This document shows positions 55,354-64,000 of a DNA stretch of 64,000 nucleotides, piece after piece. This stretch comes from Acanthochromis polyacanthus (taxonomy: Eukaryota; Chordata; Actinopteri; Pomacentridae): the NCBI RefSeq assembly GCF_021347895.1, contig NC_067114.1, positions 30,525,373-30,589,372 of the forward strand, read 5' to 3'. Each line of letters opens with the position of its first letter. The stretch's first letter is position 1. Under the pieces are notes generated by a model. It did not search any database. It saw nothing but the letters and a program-made list of their open reading frames with translations, and was not told where the DNA came from. A program made the translations under genes and the position numbers.

Positions 55354-58327
55354 CCTCCAGACCAGTTTAACCATCACTATCCAGACCAGTTTAACCATCA
55401 GCCTCCAGACCAGTTTAACCATCACTATCCAGACCAGTTTAACCATCAGGCTCCAGACCAGTTTAACCATCACTATCCAGACCAGTTTAACCATCAGCCT
55501 CCAGACCAGTTTAACCATCACTATCCAGACCAGTTTAACCATCAGGCTCCAGACCAGTTTAACCATCAGGCTCCAGACCAGTTTAACCATCAGCCTCCAG
55601 ACCAGTTTAACCATCAGCCTCCAGACCAGTTTAACCATCACTATCCAGACCAGTTTAACCATCAGGCTCCAGACCAGTTTAACCATCAGCCTCCAGACCA
55701 GTTTAACCATCACTATCCAGACCAGTTTAACCATCAGGCTCCAGACCAGTTTAACCATCAGGCTCCAGACCAGTTTAACCATCAGCCTCCAGACCAGTTT
55801 AACCATCAGCCTCCAGACCAGTTTAACCATCAGCATCCAGACCAGTTTAACCATCAGGCTCCAGACCAGTTTAACCATCAGCCTCCAGACCAGTTTAACC
55901 ATCACTATCCAGACCAGTTTAACCATCAGGCTCCAGACCAGTTTAACCATCAGGCTCCAGACCAGTTTAACCATCAGCCTCCAGACCAGTTTAACCATCA
56001 GGCTCCAGACCAGTTTAACCATCACTATCCAGACCAGTTTAACCATCACTATCCAGACCAGTTTAACCATCACTATCCAGACCAGTTTAACCATCAGGCT
56101 CCAGACCAGTTTAACCATCAGGCTCCAGACCAGTTTAACCATCAGCCTCCAGACCAGTTTAACCATCACTATCCAGACCAGTTTAACCATCACTATCCAG
56201 ACCAGTTTAACCATCAGCATCCAGACCAGTTTAACCATCAGCCTCCAGACCAGTTTAACCATCAGGCTCCAGACCAGTTTAACCATCAGGCTCCAGACCA
56301 GTTTAACCATCAGCCTCCAGACCAGTTTAACGATCAGCATCCAGACCAGTTTAACCATCAGCATCCAGACCAGTTTAACCATCAGCCTCCAGACCAGTTT
56401 AACCATCAGCCTCCAGACCAGTTTAACCATCAGGCTCCAGACCAGTTTAACCATCAGGCTCCAGACCAGTTTAACGATCAGCATCCAGACCAGTTTAACG
56501 ATCAGCATCCAGACCAGTTTAACCATCAGGCTCCAGACCAGTTTAACCATCAGGCTCCAGACCAGTTTAACCATCATCCAGACCAGTTTAACCATCAGGC
56601 TCCAGACCAGTTTAACCATCAGGCTCCAGACCAGTTTAACCATCAGGCTCCAGACCAGTTTAACCATCAGGCTCCAGACCAGTTTAACCATCAGCCTCCA
56701 GACCAGTTTAACCATCAGGCTCCAGACCAGTTTAACCATCAGCCTCCAGACCAGTTTAACCATCAGCCTCCAGACCAGTTTAACCATCAGGCTCCAGACC
56801 AGTTTAACCATCACTATCCAGACCAGTTTAACCATCACTATCCAGACCAGTTTAACCATCAGGCTCCAGACCAGTTTAACCATCAGGCTCCAGACCAGTT
56901 TAACCATCAGGCTCCAGACCAGTTTAACCATCAGGCTCCAGACCAGTTTAACCATCAGGCTCCAGACCAGTTTAACCATCAGCCTCCAGACCAGTTTAAC
57001 CATCAGGCTCCAGACCAGTTTAACCATCACTATCCAGACCAGTTTAACCATCAGGCTCCAGACCAGTTTAACCATCAGGCTCCAGACCAGTTTAACCATC
57101 ACTATCCAGACCAGTTTAACCATCACTATCCAGACCAGTTTAAGCATCAGGCTCCACACCAGTTTAACCATCACTATCCAGACCAGTTTAACCATCAGGC
57201 TCCAGACCAGTTTAACCATCAGGCTCCAGACCAGTTTAACCATCAGCATCCAGACCAGTTTAACCATCAGCCTCCAGACCAGTTTAACCATCAGGCTCCA
57301 GACCAGTTTAACCATCAGCATCCAGACCAGTTTAACCATCAGCCTCCAGACCAGTTTAACCATCAGGCTCCAGACCAGTTTAACCATCAGGCTCCAGACC
57401 AGTTTAACCATCAGCATCCAGACCAGTTTAACCATCAGCCTCCAGACCAGTTTAACCATCAGGCTCCAGACCAGTTTAACCATCAGGCTCCAGACCAGTT
57501 TAACCATCAGCCTCCAGACCAGTTTAACCATCAGGCTCCAGACCAGTTTAACCATCAGGCTCCAGACCAGTTTAACCATCACTATCCAGACCAGTTTAAC
57601 CATCACTATCCAGACCAGTTTAACCATCAGGCTCCAGACCAGTTTAACCATCAGCCTCCAGACCAGTTTAACCATCAGGCTCCAGACCAGTTTAACCATC
57701 AGCATCCAGACCAGTTTAACCATCAGCCTCCAGACCAGTTTAACCATCACTATCCAGACCAGTTTAACCATCACTATCCAGACCAGTTTAACCATCAGCC
57801 TCCAGACCAGTTTAACCATCAGGCTCCAGACCAGTTTAACCATCAGCATCCAGACCAGTTTAACCATCAGCCTCCAGACCAGTTTAACCATCACTATCCA
57901 GACCAGTTTAACCATCACTATCCAGACCAGTTTAACCATCAGCCTCCAGACCAGTTTAACCATCAGGCTCCAGACCAGTTTAACCATCAGCCTCCAGACC
58001 AGTTTAACCATCATTATCCAGACCAGTTTAACCATCAGGCTCCAGACCAGTTTAACCATCAGCCTCCAGACCAGTTTAACCATCAGCCTCCAGACCAGTT
58101 TAACCATCATTATCCAGACCAGTTTAACCATCAGCCTCCAGACCAGTTTAACCATCACTATCCAGACCAGTTTAACCATCAGCTTCCAGACCAGTTTAAC
58201 CATCAGCCTCCAGACCAGTTTAACCATCAGGCTCCAGACCAGTTTAACCATCAGGCTCCAGACCAGTTTAACCATCAGGCTCCAGACCAGTTTAACCATC
58301 AGGCTCCAGACCAGTTTAACCATCAGG
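55354..58327 (+). repeat. 24-bp minisatellite, about 124 copies, open on both strands
   Basis: The unit is CCAGACCAGTTTAACCATCA followed by GGCT, GCCT, GCAT or CTAT. Every unit is 24 bp except one of 21 bp at about 56570, so one frame stays open through the array: QTSLTI plus two variable residues on the plus strand (frame 55298-58342), MVKLVW plus two on the minus strand (frame 58323-55309). Blocks of units repeat, for example a six-unit (144-bp) pattern near 57680-57960. The flanks contribute only short, unconvincing coding extensions and there is no sign of a gene. Confidence 0.97.
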
Positions 58328-58732
58328 CAGTCTGCTACATAATAATATAGAACAGTAGGTCCGTGCTACCATGAGGCTCTCAGCTGTTGCTCCTTCACAC
58401 CTGTTTGTCTTCTGGCTTCAAAAACACTCAAATGCAACATTAATGTATCTCAACAAGGAAAGAACGGTGTGAAGTGAAGAGGAACATTTACTGCAGAGAT
58501 ACGTTTATGAAAGCAGAGATATTCTAGTGGTTAGACCACCAATGAGAAGCAACTTCATGGAGCGGACGGCCAGATGAAGGTAGGAGGCGGGGACAGGAGT
58601 GTAGACACTGGTGGTGATGATGGAGCAGAATTAGAAGATGGAACTAGAACCCTACATTCAAGAACACTGCAACATTGGAGAACCTTACATTCTAGAATCC
58701 AACAACATCCTAGACCGCTACAACATTCTATT

Positions 58733-58775
58733 CAATAAACTTTATTGTCCCACTTGGGGAAATTTATCTTGGACT
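58733..58775 (-). mobile_element. possible LINE 3'-end fragment
   Basis: AATAAACTTTATTGTCCCAC then TTGGGGAAATTTATCTTGG resembles the 3' tail of a common fish retroelement, as I remember it. It is too short to assign to a family. Confidence 0.4.
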
Positions 58776-58809
58776 CAAAAGCTGTGCCATCAATGCCATC
58801 TGAACAACT

Positions 58810-58870
58810 ACATAACAGTACTGCACATAACACAGTACTGCACATAAAACAGTACTGCACATAACACACA
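58810..58870 (+). repeat. short tandem repeat (CATAACACAGTACTGCA)3
   Basis: Three near-identical units of about 19 bp ending in a short CA run. Confidence 0.85.
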
Positions 58871-60996
58871 CACACACCATAGTAAAAACATTGTTTAAAA
58901 AAATGTCTGCACAATCTGTGGCCTAAGCAGCATTGTTCAGGAGTTTCTAGAGTCCTACAACATTCTAAAAACCAACAGCTTTCTAGACTCCAGCATTCTA
59001 GAACGTGGGTCCAGAGGAAGGCAGACAGATGGCAGGATGTATGTTGATGCTGTCGCTGGGCGTGAAGTCGTGGGCGTGAAGTCGTCTTGACTGTGGGAAA
59101 GCAGAAGTGAAGAAGAGAACAGAGGAGGAAGCACCCAGACTTACCATCCAGGAACAGAGGACAATGTGAAGTCACTTCCTGATCATGAGCTTCATCTGAA
59201 TATATGATTGGCTAAAACTGTGGCCTAGTGACCACCCTGTAGCTCACAATAAACGTAAAACATACTGCAAAGTACCAACATAGTGTGACCTACAGAAGGA
59301 AAACTCCACCATGACCTTTGCAGGGCTCCATACAAAGTACAGAAATCATACGACAAAGTTAAAGTCCATGGAAATATCTGGACAAAATAAATCACAAGTA
59401 TGCAGAAAATGTATGAAAAGAATGTTTATTCTTTTTATATTCAACAGCTTTAAGAAAAAATTTAACAAACATCAGAGGACCACAGATCCAGTACAACATG
59501 TCATCTACAGTTTAAACTCCTTTGTCCTGTTTATAAAGCTCCAATCAAATACACTTTTACTACTAAGTCCTGACAGTGAAAGCACAGCACAGAAAGCTAC
59601 TTTTTCAACAAATATTCCCCAAAACACACAATTATTCTATTCTATTCTAAACACACACTGTGGCACACTGGTAACACATACTTTCCATGAGAGCAGTGCT
59701 GCTACAGAGAAGACGTGAGGTGCACGGTCTTCAGCTTCAGTCACGTGCACTGCAGTGATCTCACCTCTGAAAAATCATGTAAACAATAAACTTGGTTCTT
59801 TCAAGTTGGGTCCAAAGACGGAGAAAACCCTCAGCTGCTCAATAAAGGCTTAATGCAGAAACTCCTGAAGATCTTTAGGATTGAAGGCATCAAAGGTGGA
59901 GCTAGTTGGCTGGAAGGTGTTTTAATGTCATATTTTTTCTGCTGGAACAGTCAGAAAATGAGCCTTCTGACCAATCAGAAGCACAGATTTGGTTGTTTGG
60001 ACTTCATCATCATCATCATCATCAGTGTGAAGTCTCTTTGGCTCCTCCATCCTGGTTATTACTATAAACTACAGGTAGAAGAAGCTGGTTTTTAAGGACC
60101 TTAGGAATTAAACACCGTCCTGCAGGAGTGCGACTGAGCAACCTGCTGATGTTCATGAAGCTGGTGGAGTTTGTGCTGACAGTTTTTATCACATTAGCTT
60201 TGTATTTTCCAACACTCTGGTCAACTTGGAAAACTTTACAGACTTAAAGCCGCCCTGATATTTTTCCTTATAAAAATATAAGGTTCATGAATAAACCGAA
60301 GATTTATTGCTTGTGCAAATAAGCTGTAATACCTGTGCCGGTAAAACAGTGAAACACATTCAGATAGGGACATGATTGTTCAAACAAAATAAAGGCAGCA
60401 AAGCAAATGACTGCAGCTTTAAAGTCTGCAGCTTTAGCCTCTAGTTTCACGGCGGTTCGTTTATATGAAGGACTCACTGATCAGAAAGATGCCATTTTAC
60501 TGACAGCAGTGAGTTTACAGGTAGAAGACTGGAGACTTTCATTTGTAGTAAACTTTAAACTACATACAGACATCACGGTACGTCTAATTTATGCTTGTGA
60601 CTCTCACAGTAAAGAATTCTGCTTCAAACTGTGCAGTTTGGTGCATTTTGAATACAGTAGAGCAAACTAAATGAACACTTAATTAATGCATGATTTCCTA
60701 TGAGTGAACGCAGAAATAAATTCAGGGTGTATCCTGAATTTCTGCTGCTCTTCAGGTGATAAATCCACACATAACGGACCATCAGCTCAGGAAATTAACT
60801 CAGAGTTCAGATCATCTGACATGCAGCCAGAAGTTAAAATTGAGAGGAGCAGTACCGTCATTCATAGAAATAAGCTGCTTCTTTTAAATCAGACTGGCCG
60901 GCACATGCAAAACTTTACACAATAAAACACATAAACAGTGATAAATAAACCGCAATGGAAGTCCAGCTAGCTTGGTTTCATATCAGCTCCTGTAGA

Positions 60997-61204
60997 CTAT
61001 CAGGCAGAAGTTTGGACACCTCCTCATTCAATGCTTTTATTTATTTGGATTGTTTTCCACATTGTAGCTCAATACTGACACTTTTTATGTAAACATAATT
61101 CCATATATGTTCTTTTATAGTTCTGATGTCTTCAGTATTAATCCACAACGTAGAAAACAAACAAACGCTGAATGAGAAGGTGTGTCCAATGGTTTGACTG
61201 GTAG
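60997..61204 (+). mobile_element. Tc1/mariner MITE, 208 bp
   Basis: The left end CTATCAGGCAGAAGTTTGGA then CACCTCCTCATTCA and the right end (reverse complement CTACCAGTCAAACCATTGGA then CACACCTTCTCATTCA) form a terminal inverted repeat of about 36 bp. The transposase region has been deleted. Confidence 0.85.
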
Positions 61205-61969
61205 TTTAAACAGCAGCTGAATTAACGCCACAACCTGATGAGCTGCTAAGTGTGGAGGAACCACAGCTGATCACTGATCTGATGCTAACCTCTGCCTTCT
61301 TCACATCTGAGCACATTGACTTCATTTTCTGTAGTAATGAATGATAAAAATGAGTGCTGCTCGCTGTCTGACTGACTAAATAAGCCCCTCCTCCCTCCAT
61401 GAACTAGCAGCCCGTCTTTTAGTTATTCCTGTTAAAACAAATAAACGCTTAGACATTCAGTATTTTTCATGCTAATAACAAAGCTAATTCTACGTCAGAG
61501 CTCAGAATGAACGCCGTCTTGCTGATGGTAGTGATCCATCGACAGCTTTGGTCCCTCTGGGCCTCCCTCAGCCACAGAGAGGAAACACGACGACACCAGA
61601 TCGACTGGGTCACAAAACAAAAACCGATCAAATGAAGGAATCCCTGCGGTGATGCATGAAGCTGACAGCTTTAGTGCTGCTGTCTGTTCACCGTGCTGAA
61701 CTGGAGGCCTGAATACAGATCACATGGACATGTCTGATGTTCTGCCTCCTCCATCTGAGAGCAGTCCACTCTACAGACTGTATATTACAGGTAATATTTG
61801 TAGTTTGCATAGATAACACTATGGAAGGCAGTGAAAGAGAGCACTGAGTGGAGAACGGTACTGAAACTCCCTGTATTCATGTAAACCAGCAAAAGTCAAC
61901 ATGCTGCTTTGGTAGGCATGCTGTCATCACGAGAGTGAAAAACAAATGATGTATGGTCAGCTACAATGA

Positions 61970-61970
<1 letters not shown>
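61205..61970. other. gene-free DNA
   Basis: Nothing recognised. Confidence 0.4.

Positions 61971-62062
<92 letters not shown>
61971..62062 (+). repeat. (GT)n microsatellite
   Basis: About 45 GT dinucleotides directly abutting the foldback element. Confidence 0.97.
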
Positions 62063-62063
<1 letters not shown>

Positions 62064-62730
62064 GTCAGAATCGTTTCAAAAAGCGTGTGCAGCTATCAAC
62101 TGAACGTGTCACGCGTGTGCTTTGACGCCTGTGCGCCTGACGCGTAATGCAGTTTCCCCATTGACTTATAATGGCCTCCCGTTCACGTGTGATCATTGCT
62201 GCACTCCATCATTCACACGACGCGGAGCGGCCACGCGTAACATTCATGCGTTTTTTACAAACGCACACATTAACGCTCACATGAAGATAATAGAACATTT
62301 CGGTCACGCGCTCACACGTACGCAGAAATGACGTGCGTGAACTCTGTCACGTGTAACAAGAAGCTGCGTGCGTATGAAGCAGCGCGTACACACCTGTCTG
62401 TCACTGATTGACAAATACTGTTACGCGTTCACACGTGTGCGGTCACAATTTCTGACTGTACACAACAGTTGTTGATCTGCACCGTGCCGTACTTTCTATT
62501 GTGTAATCAGAAATTGCGACCGCACGCGTGTGTGAATGTGTAACAGTATTTGTCAAACAGTGACAGACAGGCGTGCACGCGCTGCTTCATAGGTACGCGG
62601 CTTCTTGTTACGCGTGAAATACAATCTGCACGTTACAACGTACGCACGCACGCGTAACGTAATCATCATGCGTGTACACACACTTTGCTGCGAGTTGCTT
62701 TGATTGTTTTGAATCGATTCTGACACCATA
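62063..62730. mobile_element. CpG-rich foldback element between two GT tracts
   Basis: The outer ends are inverted: GTCAGAATCGTTTCAAAA near 62065 and TTTTGAATCGATTCTGACAC at 62708-62727. Inside is a long inverted repeat (arms 62350-62465 and 62499-62614, about 33-bp loop). The whole element is dense in ACGCGT, CACGTG and GCGTACG-type CpG words, unlike its neighbours. No coding capacity. Family not identified. Confidence 0.8.
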
Positions 62731-62768
62731 TGTGTGTGTGTGTGTGCGAGAGTGTGTGTGTGTGTGTC
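62731..62768 (+). repeat. short interrupted (GT)n
   Basis: Two GT runs split by GCGAGA, six bases beyond the stop codon of the tail-anchor exon, so inside its presumed 3' UTR. Confidence 0.9.
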
Positions 62769-62774
62769 CCAGCC

Positions 62775-62918
62775 TCAGAGTGATTTGGTAAGCCTCCAGG
62801 TAATGAAGCTTCCTAAAACCAAGCCAGAGATGAAGATGGTGAACCGGCCGTAGCTCCTGGAGCTGAAGGAGGAGACCTGGTGCACTGAAGCCACCGCCAG
62901 ATCTGAGAAGCTGTTGAT
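62775..62918 (-). CDS. last coding exon of an unassigned tail-anchored membrane protein (BAX-like tail)
   Basis: The minus strand shows a strong acceptor (TTTTCTTTTAACCACAG, AG at 62919-62920), then 47 open codons and TGA at 62775-62777. The peptide begins INSFSDLAVASVHQVSSF and ends with a hydrophobic segment, TIFISGLVLGSFITW (residues about 27-41), followed by RLTKSL, the pattern of a C-terminal tail anchor with a short basic end. The segment resembles the C-terminal helix of BAX as I recall it (TIFVAGVLTASLTIW), matching at T, I, F, G, S and W and conservatively at several others. BAX inserts this helix in the mitochondrial outer membrane. The preceding 25 residues do not resemble BAX, and the exon is longer than I expect for the BAX last exon, so a BCL2-family protein is only one candidate; another tail-anchored protein is equally possible. 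Upstream exons should lie to the right. A GT-repeat and a foldback element sit directly after the stop, in the presumed 3' UTR. Confidence 0.7.
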   Translation of the reverse strand: MNSFSDLAVASVHQVSSFSSRSYGRFTIFISGLVLGSFITWRLTKSL

Positions 62919-64000
62919 CTGTGGTTAAAAGAAAACACAATTCTTTTATTTAACATGCAGTGGCTCAGGAAATGAAGCAGCAATCCTGTCAGTGCATTCA
63001 GACTGTTTTAAAAGCACAGCAGCACACGTGCAAATAGAAAATATATCATCTGGTGGGAAAAAAACAGTATGTGCAAGTACATATGTGATAACAGTGTGAT
63101 AGTTTGTCTTAAACAAAGCTCATTTGGTATATTAGGAATTGTTAAAACAGCAGACTAACCAGTGTTGCACTTCTGGATAGTCGTCATTGCTAAACATGTA
63201 AAAGAAGCAGTGCAACAGCTACATAGAAGCTGCAGCTGCATTTAAACACGTACTGTATTTTCATTATCAGTAAATAAATACAAGATGCAAAAGGTATTAG
63301 TTAAGCAGGCAGTCGGGTCAGACAGTGTTCAGCAGAGTTCTGGAGCAGAAGTCTGTTGTAATCTGATGGACCTGATGCGTGCTGCTCTGAACATCAAGGA
63401 GTAGAAATGATCTGCAGAGTCCTTCATGTTTCAGGACAGTTCACTTTTTGCCCACTTTGAGTTGCAGATTCAATTTCAAATGATAAAACTGTAGTTTTTC
63501 TCACCAATCTGCACTCAGTAACTGGTAATGTAAAAGCAGCTCTATCACAGCAGACGGTCTGACTGAGGAGGACGTTCATTCACAAGGTTTTTCTATTTCT
63601 TTGGAAGTCTTCTGAAGCTCTGTTTGAGGGGCTGATGAGATCTTTGTCCCCTCCCTCATCAAAGTCACACATCTAAATCTAGATCCAAACAGCTAAAGTT
63701 TCAGGGTTCTTATGAGGGTTCAGTTTTTGGCCTTACATGCAGGCTAAACTGTGGAACGTTGGCATACACAGGTGTGTGGGTTTATTTAAAAAATGTACAA
63801 GCGATGGAATTTGTGACGTGAACTCCACACATGTGAAAGGTAAAATCTGAGGAGAACCCTAACTACAGTTTGGAGCTACAGCAGAAGGCTCTGAATACTT
63901 TTAAAGGTTGAAAAACAGCAAATATTTGTGAAAACATGCTTGGTCTCTCTGCTGTTCACGGACTGGAGGCAGAGTTCATGTCTGGCAGTTACAATGCTCC
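62919..64000 (-). other. presumed intron upstream of the tail-anchor exon
   Basis: This stretch is AT-rich with no open frame of 60 codons on either strand and no tandem repeat. I looked for short minus-strand exons with good acceptors and donors and could not confirm one. Confidence 0.5.

Larger units (their letters stand above)
58328..60996. other. gene-free DNA
   Basis: Contains the small LINE-tail-like fragment and tandem listed separately. The 135-codon frame at 59311-59718 is AT-rich with no recognisable domain. An (ATC)n run lies at 60004-60022. Confidence 0.4.

Noticed and set aside
55298..58342. A 1,014-codon open frame that could be called a giant repetitive protein.
   Set aside because: It is a 24-bp minisatellite whose unit lacks stops in one frame per strand; flanks have no gene structure and both strands are equally open.
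59311..59718. 135-codon plus-strand frame.
   Set aside because: AT-rich, no domain or splice signals, within chance for this much sequence.
63505..63570. Possible small minus-strand exon (CCTCCTCAG acceptor, GTGAGA donor) upstream of the tail-anchor exon.
   Set aside because: Two frames are open and neither gives a recognisable peptide; the pyrimidine tract is weak.

Overview
This window reads as a vertebrate nuclear genome, most likely a ray-finned (percomorph-type) teleost. It has very few coding bases, long (CA)n/(GT)n microsatellites, several decayed Tc1/mariner transposons, short non-autonomous DNA transposons with intact target-site duplications (hAT-like 8 bp, TTAA-type, TA-type), two large minisatellites, and one clearly recognisable vertebrate exon of a Shaw/Kv3 potassium channel. 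There is no bacterial-style gene organisation, so promoters, RBSs and operons do not apply.

Two coding segments are well supported, both on the minus strand. (1) 33034-33576 is the first coding exon of a Kv3-type channel, best matching KCNC3 (Kv3.3). It holds the complete T1 tetramerisation domain with an exact HX5CX20CC zinc signature and ends at a consensus splice donor. No S1-S6 exon lies anywhere to its left, so 1-33033 is read as part of a first intron longer than 33 kb. (2) 62775-62918 is the last coding exon of a second gene: a clean acceptor, 47 codons and a stop, encoding a C-terminal membrane anchor that resembles the tail of BAX. Its upstream exons lie to the right, beyond the window or in small exons I cannot confirm. 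Two further places (about 35.6-36.2 kb and 5.0-6.0 kb) hold protein-like but broken minus-strand frames that I do not recognise.

Layout: 1-33 kb, presumed kcnc3 intron 1, with an 82-bp hairpin MITE, Tc1-like remnants, a 34-bp minisatellite of about 67 copies with nested higher-order repeats (8.8-11.1 kb), a 534-bp TTAA-flanked element, an inverted pair of mariner-like MITEs, and a compound GT minisatellite (27.2-28.1 kb). 33-33.8 kb: kcnc3 exon 1 and its GA-rich, CpG-rich 5' flank. 34-62 kb: intergenic or unassigned DNA with a second TTAA element, two more hairpin MITEs, two hAT-like elements with TSDs, more Tc1-like remnants, a microsatellite cluster (45.7-48.0 kb), and a 24-bp minisatellite of about 124 copies (55.35-58.33 kb) that is open for about 1,000 codons on both strands. 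62-64 kb: a CpG-rich foldback element abutting the last exon of the second gene.

The two genes show no functional link in the sequence. I found no CRISPR array, phage, operon or other discrete new system. The most interesting material is repeat architecture, the tail-anchored exon, and the divergent residues in the channel T1 domain.
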